DNA of 64,000 bases from Paludibacteraceae bacterium (GCA_024405895.1 JAKSNW010000003.1:42326-106325), one strand, 5' to 3'. Shown: positions 20,090 to 29,527, counted from the stretch's first letter. Translations and numbers: made by a program. The notes: generated from the sequence alone by a model not told the origin.

Positions 20090-20747
20090 AATTGTTTGTT
20101 TTATTGTTTATTATTTTATTATTTTCCAAAAGATAAAGTCTGGCTTCGCGACCCATATTAAAGAGCATATCAAGGATACTCAGGCGTGAAACAAAGCCAT
20201 AGCGCTGATCAAACACCTGATAGTAGGGGTCGAGACAACGGTTGTGCAAAGGTACACACTTTTTTTTAGGATGAATGCATGTACGCATATCATTTTTTAA
20301 GTTCACCCCCTTTTTATAGCGGTCCGAAATTACAATATCTAAATTTTCAAAGCCTAACCATGAAAGAATTTTACTTTGAAGGCAATTGTTCCATTCCAGC
20401 AAGTGGGTAGGATGCGACTGATATAGAGTCTGCAATTCCTCACGAAAATAGTCGAAATAAGGCGATGAACGATAGGCACTCTCAATAGCACGATAATGGA
20501 GTGTAGCCCAATCGGTATGATAGGAAATCTCCACATCGCACATAGGGGTATCGTAAGGCGGTTTGACCACAGGGACTGTCAGAGCCAACGGACCACCTGC
20601 TGTCATGATATTGCAACGGTTGGCAAAAGTCTGCCGCTCGTAGTGACTGTATGCCTCAATCGAAACAGGACGGTTGACAAGCCAGCTATAGTAATCAATC
20701 GGACCACAGTAGGCTGTTGAGAGAAGTATGCGTTCAGACTGGCTCAA
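20079..20747 (-). CDS. WbqC family protein
   Basis: 222 residues if started at TTG 20747, where TTGA overlaps the marC stop. The alternative is GTG at 20786 (235 residues), which overlaps marC by 43 bases. No ATG is available before the conserved part. WbqC features: ILLSTAYCGPIDYYSWL, FANRCNIMTAGGPLALTVPV and KKCVPLHNRCLDPYYQ. Related proteins occur in O-antigen and other glycan clusters; their activity is not established to my knowledge. The C-terminal tail (NNKIINNKTNNYGK) is encoded by the AT-rich leader of ilvE and looks recently extended. Confidence 0.82.
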   Translation of the reverse strand: MSQSERILLSTAYCGPIDYYSWLVNRPVSIEAYSHYERQTFANRCNIMTAGGPLALTVPVVKPPYDTPMCDVEISYHTDWATLHYRAIESAYRSSPYFDYFREELQTLYQSHPTHLLEWNNCLQSKILSWLGFENLDIVISDRYKKGVNLKNDMRTCIHPKKKCVPLHNRCLDPYYQVFDQRYGFVSRLSILDMLFNMGREARLYLLENNKIINNKTNNYGK

Positions 20748-21322
20748 AGCAAGTGGCTGAGGTTCGAAGTGAACAATTTGACACACATGGCAAGCAGGAT
20801 GAAACCGAAGAACTTACGCATGATATAAATAAAGCCTTCGCTGATGACACTCTGAACTTTCTTTGTGCATTTCAGCACCACGAAAACGAATACCATATTG
20901 AGCAGCAAAGCAATGACGATGTTGATGACGGCATATTCTGCCGACATGGAGAGCACTGCAGTAATTGCACCCGGGCCTGCCACAAGAGGGAAAGCCAGCG
21001 GCACGATGGAAGAGGAGCCCTTAGGACCGTTATAACGTATGATATCAATACCGAGAATCATCTCCAGCGCCATGACAAAGAGAACCAACGAACCGGCAAC
21101 TGCAAACGATTGCGTGTCAACACTGAAGAGGCGGAGAATCAAATCACCCGCAGTAAGAAACAAGGTAAAAATGACCAATGAGACCACCGTAGTTCGCATT
21201 GGATAAATTTCTTCTCCTTGTTGTTGAAGGCTCAAGATAATTGGCAATGAACCTAATATATCGATGATGGCAAATAATCCCATGAATGCGCCACCAATCT
21301 CGACTAAACTGATGCTACCCAT
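20744..21322 (-). CDS. MarC family inner-membrane protein
   Basis: 192 residues from ATG 21322 (MGSISLVEIGGAFMGLFAIIDILGS); an upstream frame extension starts within the previous gene. About six hydrophobic segments; MarC-type phrases include LFAIIDILGSLPIILSLQQQG, IRYNGPKGSSSIVPLAFPLVAGPGAIT and the C-terminal FIYIMRKFFGFILLAMCVKL. The family (UPF0056) has no firm function despite its multiple-antibiotic-resistance name. It lies between wbqC and a glycosyltransferase gene on the same strand. Confidence 0.9.
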   Translation of the reverse strand: MGSISLVEIGGAFMGLFAIIDILGSLPIILSLQQQGEEIYPMRTTVVSLVIFTLFLTAGDLILRLFSVDTQSFAVAGSLVLFVMALEMILGIDIIRYNGPKGSSSIVPLAFPLVAGPGAITAVLSMSAEYAVINIVIALLLNMVFVFVVLKCTKKVQSVISEGFIYIMRKFFGFILLAMCVKLFTSNLSHLL

Positions 21323-21354
21323 AATATTATTGTTTTTATTTAGTTTACAGAGCA

Positions 21355-23328
21355 CTACTCTGCACTATTGTCTTCAAGATGTCGGCTTGCCCAGAGGGTT
21401 GCCTCATTGACTCTTTCACGTTCGACATCATGCCACCAACCCCATTTGTTGAAGTATTTGACCGCACTTACGATATGAACGCCCAATAGATGACCCAGTT
21501 TATAACTTCCACGTTCGTGTTCGTGGGTAATGGTTACGGCTGGATAGAAGAGGGTCTGATAGGATTGATGCAGACGACGGGTCAAGTCAACATCTTCCAT
21601 ATAAAGGAAGAAACGAGGATCAAACAATCCTGTATGACGCAGACTGTCCGCACGTACCATCATGAAACAACCGGAGATATGCGGAATAGCCAACGGATGG
21701 CTGTAAGAGGTATGACGGAGTTCCAAACGAGCTACACGCTTGCTCATCCAACGGTCTGGAAGGAAACGGCGTCCAAAGAGATCAAGCGGTGTTGGCAACA
21801 AACGGCAGAGATGCTGCAGGCTTCCGTTTGGATAATAGACCTTTGGCATCAAGGCACCGATACGATCGTCATGATCCATTGCCTTAACAAGTTCTGCTAT
21901 GACAGAGGGTTCGAAATGAACATCAGCATTGATGGCAAGATGGTATGGTACATGCTCACGGAATGTATAGTAGAAAGCCTCGTTATGACCTTTGCCATAG
22001 CCCAGATTGATATCGTTGAAACGATAAATAACGTCCAAGGTACGGTAGCGCTCATCACGCTTTGGCGAGTTGTCTATCAGAAAGATATCGCGGACATCCG
22101 GAGCCTGATGCAGGATATTAACCAGACGACGGACCGATTCGAAATCATTCTTATACAAGACAATAGAGACATTCAGTTTGCCTTCTTTCCTGCTTTTCAC
22201 CATCGGTTCGCCCCGACCATAGACTTTTGTCAATGCCGTGGAGATATTCGATTTGAGAAAATTCTGCTGCACCCATTCAATGGCACGATAGCCCATACGG
22301 GTACGCAAGGCATCGTCTGCCAGAAGCATATCCACAGCCTCAGCAAAACGTTTCACATCACCACAAGGCACCACAAAGCCCGTTTCTTGGTCCACATTGA
22401 CCCAGTTGACACCAGAGCCTTCGATATTGAACGAGACAGCCGGCAGACCACAATAAAGCGCCTCTGCCAAAGCCACGCCAAAGGCTTCGCTCTTCATATA
22501 GGAAGGGAAGACAAAGACTGAGGCTGCATGCATGTAGCAACGGAGTTCATCATTGGAGAGACGTCCCAAAAAGAACACACGATGGCGTCCTTCTGCCTTA
22601 CGTTTCAATTCGGCAGTCAGAGGTCCTTCACCACCAATCAGAAGCACACAGTCTTCCTTGATGAGTTTCTCTGCCTCAAGCAAATAGTGCAAGCCTTTGT
22701 AGTTGACATGACGACCTACGAAAAGCAGGATCTTACGATTGCCCCAACCTTCTCTTAAACGGGCTATCATAGCCTCGTCCTGAGGTTGCGGCTGAAGTTT
22801 CTGTTCGTTGACGATATTAGGAAGCACCGTGGTTTTCGACCGGAATTTGCGCAATGGAGCCGAGTATTCGCGATACTCCTCGCTGGTAACAAAAATGGTA
22901 TGTGCTTTCTTTAGTATCTGATGCTCGAAATGGCGATACAGCGGATAGAACAAGGTATGACCAAGAATATCCGAATGCCAATGAACCATGATTTTTGCAT
23001 TACATCCGCGGATATATTGAAGCGAGATGGATGAGAGAGGATTAGGCAGGTGGATATGGATATATTCCGGTTTGAACACCTTGATAATCCGTTTGAGATG
23101 CTTGTGGAAATGGGGTGCAATAGGTTGCGACGCCACCGTTCCCAACACCCCAACACGGGTAACAGGGATATCGTCCACCACCTCGTCGACAGTTTCGTTG
23201 ATATGGTTGAAGCAGATGATACGCTGTTCGTGATAGGGTTTCATATCATCGACCAACGTACGGGCTACATCCTCTATACCACCGAAGTAGGGATGGTAGA
23301 ATTTTGATATATGCAGTATCCTTGCCAT
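21355..23328 (-). CDS. Two-domain glycosyltransferase (GT4 fused to GT2)
   Basis: 657 residues. Residues 1-370 are a GT-B enzyme of the GT4 type: FYHPYFGGIEDVARTL (donor loop), HIHLPNPLSSISLQYI, LLFVGRHVNYKGLHYLLEA and the C-terminal EAFGVALAEALYCGLP with the E-x7-E pattern. From about 380, a GT2 (GT-A) domain follows: LNVSIVLYKNDFESVRRLV, INLGYGKGHNEAF, NADVHFEPSVIAEL (DxD-like), GCFMMVRADSL and FFLYMEDVDLTRRL, like WbbL rhamnosyltransferases. It could add two sugars in succession at the membrane. Donors and acceptor are unknown. Confidence 0.92.
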   Translation of the reverse strand: MARILHISKFYHPYFGGIEDVARTLVDDMKPYHEQRIICFNHINETVDEVVDDIPVTRVGVLGTVASQPIAPHFHKHLKRIIKVFKPEYIHIHLPNPLSSISLQYIRGCNAKIMVHWHSDILGHTLFYPLYRHFEHQILKKAHTIFVTSEEYREYSAPLRKFRSKTTVLPNIVNEQKLQPQPQDEAMIARLREGWGNRKILLFVGRHVNYKGLHYLLEAEKLIKEDCVLLIGGEGPLTAELKRKAEGRHRVFFLGRLSNDELRCYMHAASVFVFPSYMKSEAFGVALAEALYCGLPAVSFNIEGSGVNWVNVDQETGFVVPCGDVKRFAEAVDMLLADDALRTRMGYRAIEWVQQNFLKSNISTALTKVYGRGEPMVKSRKEGKLNVSIVLYKNDFESVRRLVNILHQAPDVRDIFLIDNSPKRDERYRTLDVIYRFNDINLGYGKGHNEAFYYTFREHVPYHLAINADVHFEPSVIAELVKAMDHDDRIGALMPKVYYPNGSLQHLCRLLPTPLDLFGRRFLPDRWMSKRVARLELRHTSYSHPLAIPHISGCFMMVRADSLRHTGLFDPRFFLYMEDVDLTRRLHQSYQTLFYPAVTITHEHERGSYKLGHLLGVHIVSAVKYFNKWGWWHDVERERVNEATLWASRHLEDNSAE

Positions 23329-23337
23329 TTAGTTTCT

Positions 23338-24387
23338 TTACTTGCTGTCCAACGACTCCAACATTGTCTTGATCAGTTCGCCTGACCTTAGCCAGGAGAA
23401 TTGTCTTTGACGTTCAAGTCCTTTGGCAGACAGCTTTTCTCTCAGTGTATCATCATTCAACAAGTGCTTTATCTCGGCGGCTATTGACTGCGTGTCATAA
23501 GGGTTGCAATAGACAGCAGCATCCTGGCATACCTCATGCAAAGGCGGAATATCTGCCGCAATAACCGGTGTGCCAAAATGCATGGCCTCAAGTACCGGAA
23601 TGCCAAATCCCTCGTACAACGAAGGATAGACAAAAGCCAAGGCATTGCTGTAATACTCCACTATCTGTTCATCATTCAGATAGCCCAGCAGTTCCACCTG
23701 AGCATCAGAAGTTTCCAAGCCATCAACAGCGCCAAAGACTTTATTGCCAGCCCCTACGACAATGAGTTTACAATCGGTAAGATGCAGACTTTTGAAAGCC
23801 TCTACCAACCGACTGAGGTTCTTGCGGGGATCAAGCGACGAAACGGTCAATACGAAACGTTCCGTAGCCTTGGTTTTAGGCTGATGCAGTCGCTCTGTTA
23901 CCGCATTATATGCCACCAACACCTTCTCCTCGCTTACACCGAGATGCTTGACTATTTCTCCCCGAGAGAACTGGCTCACAGTGATGATTCGTCGGGCACG
24001 ACGGGCAGTAATAGGGGTCATCCACCTGTACCACAAACGGTAAGGCAGTGAAAACCACTTCGGATTCTCCAGGAAGGAGAGGTCGTGAATGGTTGTTACA
24101 CAATTATTATATAGTGCCGAGCTCAACCCGGCAAAGTTTACAAGCAATTGTCCGTTGTAATGTCTTTTGACATACAGCGGCAGTTCCACCTGTTCCCAGA
24201 GGTGAGAGCCGAAACGGCCCACACGTTCTATAGGAAACGATATATCATTATGCGTCAACGGCTTATTTGGAACAAGCACCAACAAGTCAACCCCAAGGGC
24301 ATAGAGGGCGTCGCATATTTCCAACGCATATCTATGCACTCCTGTCAACTGCTGGGTCAGGAATCTGCCGTTAACGAGAACTCTCAT
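23338..24387 (-). CDS. Glycosyltransferase family 4
   Basis: 349 residues, GT-B fold. N-terminal half begins MRVLVNGRFLTQQLTGVHRYALEI (a donor-side glycine loop); the second half has LTVSSLDPRKNLSRLVEAF, YVNDEQIVEYY-like sequence (GYLNDEQIVEYYSNALAF) and YPSLYEGFGIPVLEAMHFGTPVI, the standard E-x7-E region. Resembles mannosyl- or rhamnosyltransferases of surface glycan clusters. It overlaps the upstream GT2 gene by 17 bases and precedes the fusion gene by 9. Confidence 0.93.
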   Translation of the reverse strand: MRVLVNGRFLTQQLTGVHRYALEICDALYALGVDLLVLVPNKPLTHNDISFPIERVGRFGSHLWEQVELPLYVKRHYNGQLLVNFAGLSSALYNNCVTTIHDLSFLENPKWFSLPYRLWYRWMTPITARRARRIITVSQFSRGEIVKHLGVSEEKVLVAYNAVTERLHQPKTKATERFVLTVSSLDPRKNLSRLVEAFKSLHLTDCKLIVVGAGNKVFGAVDGLETSDAQVELLGYLNDEQIVEYYSNALAFVYPSLYEGFGIPVLEAMHFGTPVIAADIPPLHEVCQDAAVYCNPYDTQSIAAEIKHLLNDDTLREKLSAKGLERQRQFSWLRSGELIKTMLESLDSK

Positions 24388-25219
24388 AATATCTATTTAA
24401 CGAGAAATAAGCCTCTTTATTGCCACAAACACGGTACTGAATTGAACGAATTATTCTAACCAGACGTTTATAGCGTGGGAAATGAAGTGTGTAAAAATGC
24501 CACATACTTTTCAAAACCACCTCTCGGTTACCGCCCGTGCTGACGCCTTGTTTGTGGAAATAGTGGGTTTTATCCGTTGTAACTAACTGATATCCTTTTT
24601 CTCGCAGACGAATGGCATAATCGGCATCCTCAAAATAGAGGAAATAATCCTCATTCCATTCCGGAGCATCCACCGATGTCATAATGCAAGCTCCGCAAAG
24701 GTAAGCATGCGACAACGGAAGACGATGTGTAAAAGCCAAACCGGTAGGCAGATTCAGAAAATGCATACCGCTATGGCGTCTTTGTTTTGTGTAGAAGTTA
24801 CGTTCTTCTGCCGCTATGGCTGTAGGAACTTGATATTGTGCATATTCGTGTTCCAAAGTCGAAACGAATCCTTCCGGCACTTCAGTATCATTATTCAGCC
24901 AGAGCACCGCTAACGAGTCAAGATGCTGCTTCACAAATTGTTGCAGCACATTGTTGCCATAAGCAAAACCGCCGTTCTTCTCCGACAGTATGAAATGCAA
25001 TCGAGGAGCCTCCGGAGTGGTCACCGGCAGAAAACTACCGTCTTGATAACACCATTCCGAAGCATCAGCTTGCCATTGCTGTCTCAAATGCTCCACAGCA
25101 TCATTCTTGGAGCCATTATCGATTACAACGATGTCACAAGCCTCATTCCAAAGACTTTGCACACATGCCAACGTATCGTTGTAGGCATTATAGTTGATGA
25201 TACAGACGGCTGTTTGCAT
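24371..25219 (-). CDS. Glycosyltransferase family 2
   Basis: 282 residues, GT-A fold. N-terminal VCIINYNAYNDTLACVQSL, then IVVIDNGSKND, LSEKNGGFAYGNNVLQQF, LWLNNDTEVPEGFV (NDTE in the DxD position) and EDYFLYFEDADYAIRLREKG with the ED motif. Rhamnosyltransferase-like. Its start overlaps the stop of the next upstream GT2 gene by one base. Confidence 0.92.
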   Translation of the reverse strand: MQTAVCIINYNAYNDTLACVQSLWNEACDIVVIDNGSKNDAVEHLRQQWQADASEWCYQDGSFLPVTTPEAPRLHFILSEKNGGFAYGNNVLQQFVKQHLDSLAVLWLNNDTEVPEGFVSTLEHEYAQYQVPTAIAAEERNFYTKQRRHSGMHFLNLPTGLAFTHRLPLSHAYLCGACIMTSVDAPEWNEDYFLYFEDADYAIRLREKGYQLVTTDKTHYFHKQGVSTGGNREVVLKSMWHFYTLHFPRYKRLVRIIRSIQYRVCGNKEAYFSLNRYYESSR

Positions 25220-26049
25220 TATGATTTACTGAATATTATGTTCCAAGTGAACTTTCTGTTTGTTCGGTCTGAATGCCTTAAGATTTGCTGAATCCACGAG
25301 AGGAACATTCTGAACCTGAACATCAAAGCGGTGGTCCAACCAATACGTTTAGCCCAATGCAGATGAGCATGCAGGTAGTTTCGATAGCGCTCTGGATTCA
25401 TGCCCGTATTCTCAGAAAGAGAATGGGCCAATTCACAATCCAGGACACACGTTTTCCAACCCTTCAAATGAAACTGGTAAAACATCCAATGGTCAAGCAT
25501 ATCCAAAGGGAAGTCAGCATTGAATCCACTCATTTCCTGCAGTTTGTCAACATTCATCAAAGCACCGGAATTGAATGCTGTGAACACCATTCCATCCTTG
25601 ACACCAGCAGCCGTAACCGGATCACAACGCCAAGCCACCCCCTTCCATGGGCGATAAGCTGCCGGCGACATGTGTATCCCATTCTGGACCAACGTAGGAA
25701 CAGCGGCTATATAATCAGTCTGATCGGCAGAAACGAAAGCATCCAACGATTGGAAATAAGCCTCCGTCAGCTCCGTATCCTGATCAAGCAGCAAGAGCCA
25801 TTGGCTGCCATTCTGCTGGGCACGCTTCAAAGCATAGTTATAAGCCTTAGCCAATCCGTCGTTTTCATGGGCATTGACCACCTCAGCCTCAGGAAACTCC
25901 ACAACGATATCAGACGAATTGTTATAGACACAAAGATGACAATCACCATGAAGGATGTGGCAATACTGCATGAACGTACGCAAAGCAACACTCTGCTCCG
26001 CTCTCATGCCGTAAAGCACCACAACAGCCTGTATGGTCTTGTTAGTCAT
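25219..26049 (-). CDS. Glycosyltransferase family 2, rhamnosyltransferase-like
   Basis: 276 residues. GT-A motifs: TIQAVVVLYGMRAEQSVAL, CVYNNSSDIVVE, NDGLAKAYNYALKRAQQNG, LLLLDQDTEL (DQDTE, metal-binding) and GALMNVDKLQEMSGF. The DQDTE form is usual in RfbF/RgpB-like rhamnosyltransferases; donor identity is inference. The ATG overlaps the end of the polymerase gene by 8 bases, so these genes form one tight operon. Confidence 0.91.
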   Translation of the reverse strand: MTNKTIQAVVVLYGMRAEQSVALRTFMQYCHILHGDCHLCVYNNSSDIVVEFPEAEVVNAHENDGLAKAYNYALKRAQQNGSQWLLLLDQDTELTEAYFQSLDAFVSADQTDYIAAVPTLVQNGIHMSPAAYRPWKGVAWRCDPVTAAGVKDGMVFTAFNSGALMNVDKLQEMSGFNADFPLDMLDHWMFYQFHLKGWKTCVLDCELAHSLSENTGMNPERYRNYLHAHLHWAKRIGWTTALMFRFRMFLSWIQQILRHSDRTNRKFTWNIIFSKS

Positions 26050-27238
26050 CTATCTTAACCAGCGATTTATTGTTTCTTATAAACACCTTATATTTCGTTG
26101 CGAGGAATGGCAGCAGCAGGAAGAGCCATTGCTTGACATAAGCCAGCAGAGAGGTCATCAACATCTCGTTGGCAAACTGTATGACCAAGAAGTTCACGCA
26201 CATGGCATAGAGCAACACATAGAAAGCGCCACCCAACTGTGCCTTTTTGAACAGATAGCCATAAAGCGAACCCATCAGCAGAGCCGCTACGACAACACCC
26301 ACGTAGCCAAAGTCCTTGAAGAACGGATACATCGTCGTATAGGTATTGGTCTCGATAGGTTTGGATATGAACGGCAGCAAGGAACTTGGCGGTTCCACAC
26401 TGCTGATTCCAAGTTTGTTGGCAATAGCATAGAAAGCCCTGAACACATTCTCGCCCCAATGGGCAGCTGATGCCGGCTCAAGGGTATCGAAGGCAGTGAA
26501 ACTGCTCAAAAGATACAGCACGGCAAAGTTGTTCTTGTTGACCCCGTCGAAGTCGGTGGCATATCTTGCAGCCTGAATACCGACAAAGAGGACAAACAGA
26601 ACGCCCAAGCCGATGAGGATATGTCGGAGGGTTATTTTCTTCTTGAAATAAAGAATCGTAATAGTGGTAAGGAAGAAGGAGAGGAAGCCCCATTTCGACA
26701 TGGTTAAGAGGGAAAAACTCAGCAAGATAGCACCAGCCACAACGACACGCCAACGTGAACTCTTGTCGGCATAATAGAGCTCAAGCATATAGCTTACCTG
26801 CCAGATGATAACCTGCAATCCGCCATAGATTTCGCCATCATCGCCTCGTCCAATGGCAGCCATACGCAAGGCATTGGCCCAACCTTCAGAGTTAGCATCC
26901 TTCAAGGCATTCATGGCAAATACCACAAGCCCTGGAACCGTCAGCAGCGAGACGGCAAGATAGATCGTTCGCGTAGTAACATCTGCCTCTTCGTGATAAG
27001 GGGCATAACGGAGCGACTGCATGGTCATGGACGAGAGCCAGAGACCCACAGTCCACAACATCAGCGAGCCCATCACCTGCCAAGTCATGGAAGGCAAGCC
27101 ATGAGGCAACACCAGCCACAAGAGCAGACAGAAGAGCCAGACGGAACCGGTCAGCACACTCGGCGACAGAATATTGTTTCTGCTGCATCCGATACCCACT
27201 CCTATGATGAGAAGCATAGTTGCGATAAGCAATACCAT
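26042..27238 (-). CDS. Wzy-like oligosaccharide repeat-unit polymerase
   Basis: 398 residues with about ten hydrophobic segments. A large polar loop near residues 230-310 ends in TNTYTTMYPFFKDFGYVGVVV, a phrase typical of the O-antigen/capsule repeat polymerases of this type. It should join lipid-linked repeat units in the periplasm. It is the first gene of the polysaccharide operon that runs down to marC and wbqC. No Wzx flippase or chain-length regulator is present in the window, so the locus is incomplete here or uses distant partners. Confidence 0.83.
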   Translation of the reverse strand: MVLLIATMLLIIGVGIGCSRNNILSPSVLTGSVWLFCLLLWLVLPHGLPSMTWQVMGSLMLWTVGLWLSSMTMQSLRYAPYHEEADVTTRTIYLAVSLLTVPGLVVFAMNALKDANSEGWANALRMAAIGRGDDGEIYGGLQVIIWQVSYMLELYYADKSSRWRVVVAGAILLSFSLLTMSKWGFLSFFLTTITILYFKKKITLRHILIGLGVLFVLFVGIQAARYATDFDGVNKNNFAVLYLLSSFTAFDTLEPASAAHWGENVFRAFYAIANKLGISSVEPPSSLLPFISKPIETNTYTTMYPFFKDFGYVGVVVAALLMGSLYGYLFKKAQLGGAFYVLLYAMCVNFLVIQFANEMLMTSLLAYVKQWLFLLLPFLATKYKVFIRNNKSLVKIDD

Positions 27239-27315
27239 AACGCGAAATACTTATTGTTTTTTAGGGTCAGCGCCAAATCGTCGAATCAACCTGCCGCCAA
27301 CCTTGAACTATCTAC

Positions 27316-27343
27316 AAAAAGAGCCCGAATTACTCCGGGCTCT
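27316..27343 (-). terminator. Intrinsic terminator of rpsP
   Basis: Arms 27320-27327 and 27336-27343 (AGAGCCCG / CGGGCTCT) with an 8-base loop; on the minus strand TTTTTG follows. It lies 25 bases after the rpsP stop and separates rpsP from the glycan operon. Confidence 0.87.
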
Positions 27344-27367
27344 GTAACGATTGTGCTAAAGGCGTAA

Positions 27368-27910
27368 TTAAGCTTCAGCAGGTGCTTCTGCCTCTGCTGT
27401 TTCTTCTGTTGCAGCCTCAGCAGCTTTTGCTTCTTCTTCTGCAGCGCGTTTAGCAGCCAACTTAGCAGCCAAAGCCTCTGCTTTAGCTTTGTTGATGTTG
27501 ACTTCTTCTGCAAGACGTGCTTTCTTGGCTTCAGCCTTAGCTTCGTTCTCTTTGGTCTTAACAGACTCAAGAGCTTTAGCTTTAGACTCTTTCCAAGCGT
27601 TGAAACGACGTTCTGCTGTAGCCTCGTCAAATGCACCCTTCTTAACACCACCTTCGAGGTGTTTTTTCAACAATACACCTTCGCGAGAAAGGATTGTGCG
27701 AGCGGTGTCGGTTGGTTGTGCACCAGCGTTCAACCAGTAAAGAGCTCTTTCGAAGTTCAAGTCGATTGATGCTGGGTTTGTGTTAGGGTTGTAAGAGCCG
27801 AGACGTTCGATAAAACGGCCATCGCGTTTTGCACGACTGTCAGCAACCACAATGTGGTAGTAGGCATACCCTTTACGTCCGTGACGTTGCAATCTGATTT
27901 TAGTTGCCAT
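27368..27910 (-). CDS. rpsP: 30S ribosomal protein S16 with long Ala/Glu tail
   Basis: 180 residues, about twice the usual 80-90. Residues 1-80 are standard S16 ([31 protein letters not shown], given as motifs [13 protein letters not shown] and [20 protein letters not shown]). From about residue 100 a charged helical extension rich in Ala, Glu and Lys follows, ending in [13 protein letters not shown]. Such tails are common in Bacteroidetes S16; their role is unknown. Single-gene unit with its own promoter and terminator; no rimM or trmD beside it (rimM is at 45 kb). Confidence 0.96.
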   Translation of the reverse strand: MATKIRLQRHGRKGYAYYHIVVADSRAKRDGRFIERLGSYNPNTNPASIDLNFERALYWLNAGAQPTDTARTILSREGVLLKKHLEGGVKKGAFDEATAERRFNAWKESKAKALESVKTKENEAKAEAKKARLAEEVNINKAKAEALAAKLAAKRAAEEEAKAAEAATEETAEAEAPAEA

Positions 27911-27966
27911 TGTTGTTTGATTGTTAAGAAATTAATACCTAAAGTGCCCTTACTCGAAGAGCGGTG

Positions 27967-27998
27967 CAAAAGTACGGCTTTTTTTCCAATTTGACAAG
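27967..27998 (-). promoter_or_regulatory. Promoter of rpsP
   Basis: On the minus strand CTTG (27995-27998), 20 bases, TACTTTTG (27967-27974). It lies about 60 bases before the ATG. Confidence 0.7.
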
Positions 27999-28457
27999 AC
28001 TTTATCCGTTTTTATTTTTCAAAGTCTCAAAGGGCAGATATTTGAGCCTGTTCAAGGCTTCGGAGAGGAGCTTTTTGGGGAGTAAAATTTTCATCAAAAA
28101 AAAATACAGTTTTGACGGCACATTTTCCAATACATCAAGGCAGACACAGAATGAGCAGGAAGCTGATTTATTAGCGATTTTCGCGCTGCAAAATGGCGGG
28201 GAAAAGTTTTATTTGCCGACACAAAAATGTAGGATAACAGCAGGGAGTTTTACTTGATTTCTGGATGCTGCAGAATGGCGAGAAGCACGCAGTTTTTCTG
28301 CATGGAACCAACAGCTTTTTATAAAGACTTTAGGCTATTATTTTCCCGTTCTACAAAACAACAGCAACCCTTCAGAGTTTGTCTTTTGTCGAAACAGTTT
28401 ATAATTTTGCTATCATATCGCTGAGTTTCAAAGCATAAAAGATATTATCCCTCAAGG
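27999..28457. other. Non-coding stretch upstream of gpsA
   Basis: About 460 bases between the divergent promoters of rpsP and gpsA. I see no coding frame with protein-like composition, no tRNA and no strong hairpin. The only open frame is lysine/phenylalanine-rich with no start context. Confidence 0.5.
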
Positions 28458-28458
28458 C

Positions 28459-28489
28459 TTGGCTATCCGCAAAAAAAGTGTTACATTTG
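28459..28489 (+). promoter_or_regulatory. Promoter of gpsA-pgi
   Basis: TTG (28459-28461), 20 bases, TACATTTG (28482-28489), 22 bases before the gpsA ATG. Confidence 0.72.
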
Positions 28490-28510
28490 TGGGCTAAATA
28501 TAGTATAGTG

Positions 28511-29527
28511 ATGACACAACATAATACACCTGACATTCAGTTTCCACGTATAGCCATGCTGGGCTCTGGCAGCTGGGCTACTGCGCTGGCTAAAATGATA
28601 ATGAAGAATGTGCCAGAGCTGACATGGTACTTCCGTACTGAAGAGAAAATCAATACGTTCAAGACTACTCGCCACAACCCAAACTACCTCACTGGCGTGG
28701 AGTTTCCGGTGGAGCATATCTATTTTACCACCGATATCAACGAGGCTATCGATCGTGCCGACATCATTTTCCTTGCCACCCCTTCACCTTTCGTGAAGAG
28801 CCATCTGAGCAAGATTACCACCAGTTTGGCAGACAAAATCATCGTTTCTGCCATCAAGGGTATCGTGCCAGACGAGAATCTGGTGGTAACGGAGTATCTC
28901 TGTCAGTATCACAATGTGCCACGTGAGATGTTGGCAGTGGTAAGCGGTCCTTGTCACGCCGAAGAGGCTGCCATGGAGCGTATGAGCTATCTGACCGTGG
29001 CTTGCAGCGAACGTGATCATGCGAAAATCATCTGCCGACTCCTCAACAACAACTTCATCAATTCTATCGTAAGCGATGATGTCTTGGGCATTGAGTATTC
29101 GTCGGTAATGAAGAATATCTATGCCATTGCCGCCGGCATCTGCCACGGCTTGAACTATGGCGACAACTTCCAATCCGTGCTTATCAGCAACGCTATCCAG
29201 GAGATGAACCGTTTCTGCAACGCCGTTCATACCTCACACCGCAACCTCCAGGAGTCGGTCTACCTGGGCGACCTCCTCGTGACCGCCTACTCCAACTTCA
29301 GCCGCAACCGCACCTTCGGCAACATGATTGGCAAGGGCTACTCAGTGAAGGCTGCACAGATGGAGATGGAGATGATTGCCGAGGGTTACTACGGCTCAAA
29401 GTGCATCCACGAGATCAACGAGCAATACCACGTGACGATGCCTATCATGGATGCCGTGTTCAATATCCTCTACGACCACCAGTCGCCTTCACAGGAGATG
29501 GCTAAAGTGAAAGAAAAACTTCTATGA
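28511..29527 (+). CDS. gpsA: Glycerol-3-phosphate dehydrogenase [NAD(P)+]
   Basis: 338 residues from ATG 28511; an upstream in-frame ATG at 28478 would lie before the -7 promoter element. NAD-binding motif IAMLGSGSWATALAKMI; substrate region VSAIKGIVPDENLVVTEYL, VVSGPCHAEEAAMERMSYL, then EYSSVMKNIYAIAAGICHGL with the catalytic Lys, and FGNMIGKGYSVKAAQMEM. Reduces DHAP to glycerol 3-phosphate for phospholipid synthesis. Its stop overlaps the pgi start (ATGA). Confidence 0.97.
   Translation: MTQHNTPDIQFPRIAMLGSGSWATALAKMIMKNVPELTWYFRTEEKINTFKTTRHNPNYLTGVEFPVEHIYFTTDINEAIDRADIIFLATPSPFVKSHLSKITTSLADKIIVSAIKGIVPDENLVVTEYLCQYHNVPREMLAVVSGPCHAEEAAMERMSYLTVACSERDHAKIICRLLNNNFINSIVSDDVLGIEYSSVMKNIYAIAAGICHGLNYGDNFQSVLISNAIQEMNRFCNAVHTSHRNLQESVYLGDLLVTAYSNFSRNRTFGNMIGKGYSVKAAQMEMEMIAEGYYGSKCIHEINEQYHVTMPIMDAVFNILYDHQSPSQEMAKVKEKLL

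Noticed and set aside
20247-20254. TACCTTTG as an internal promoter for ilvE
   Set aside because: It encodes the conserved VPLHN part of WbqC and has no TTTG 20 bases upstream, so chance is the simpler explanation.
21490-22521. Plus-strand open frame of 343 codons
   Set aside because: Antisense to the GT4-GT2 fusion, which has full motifs in both domains.
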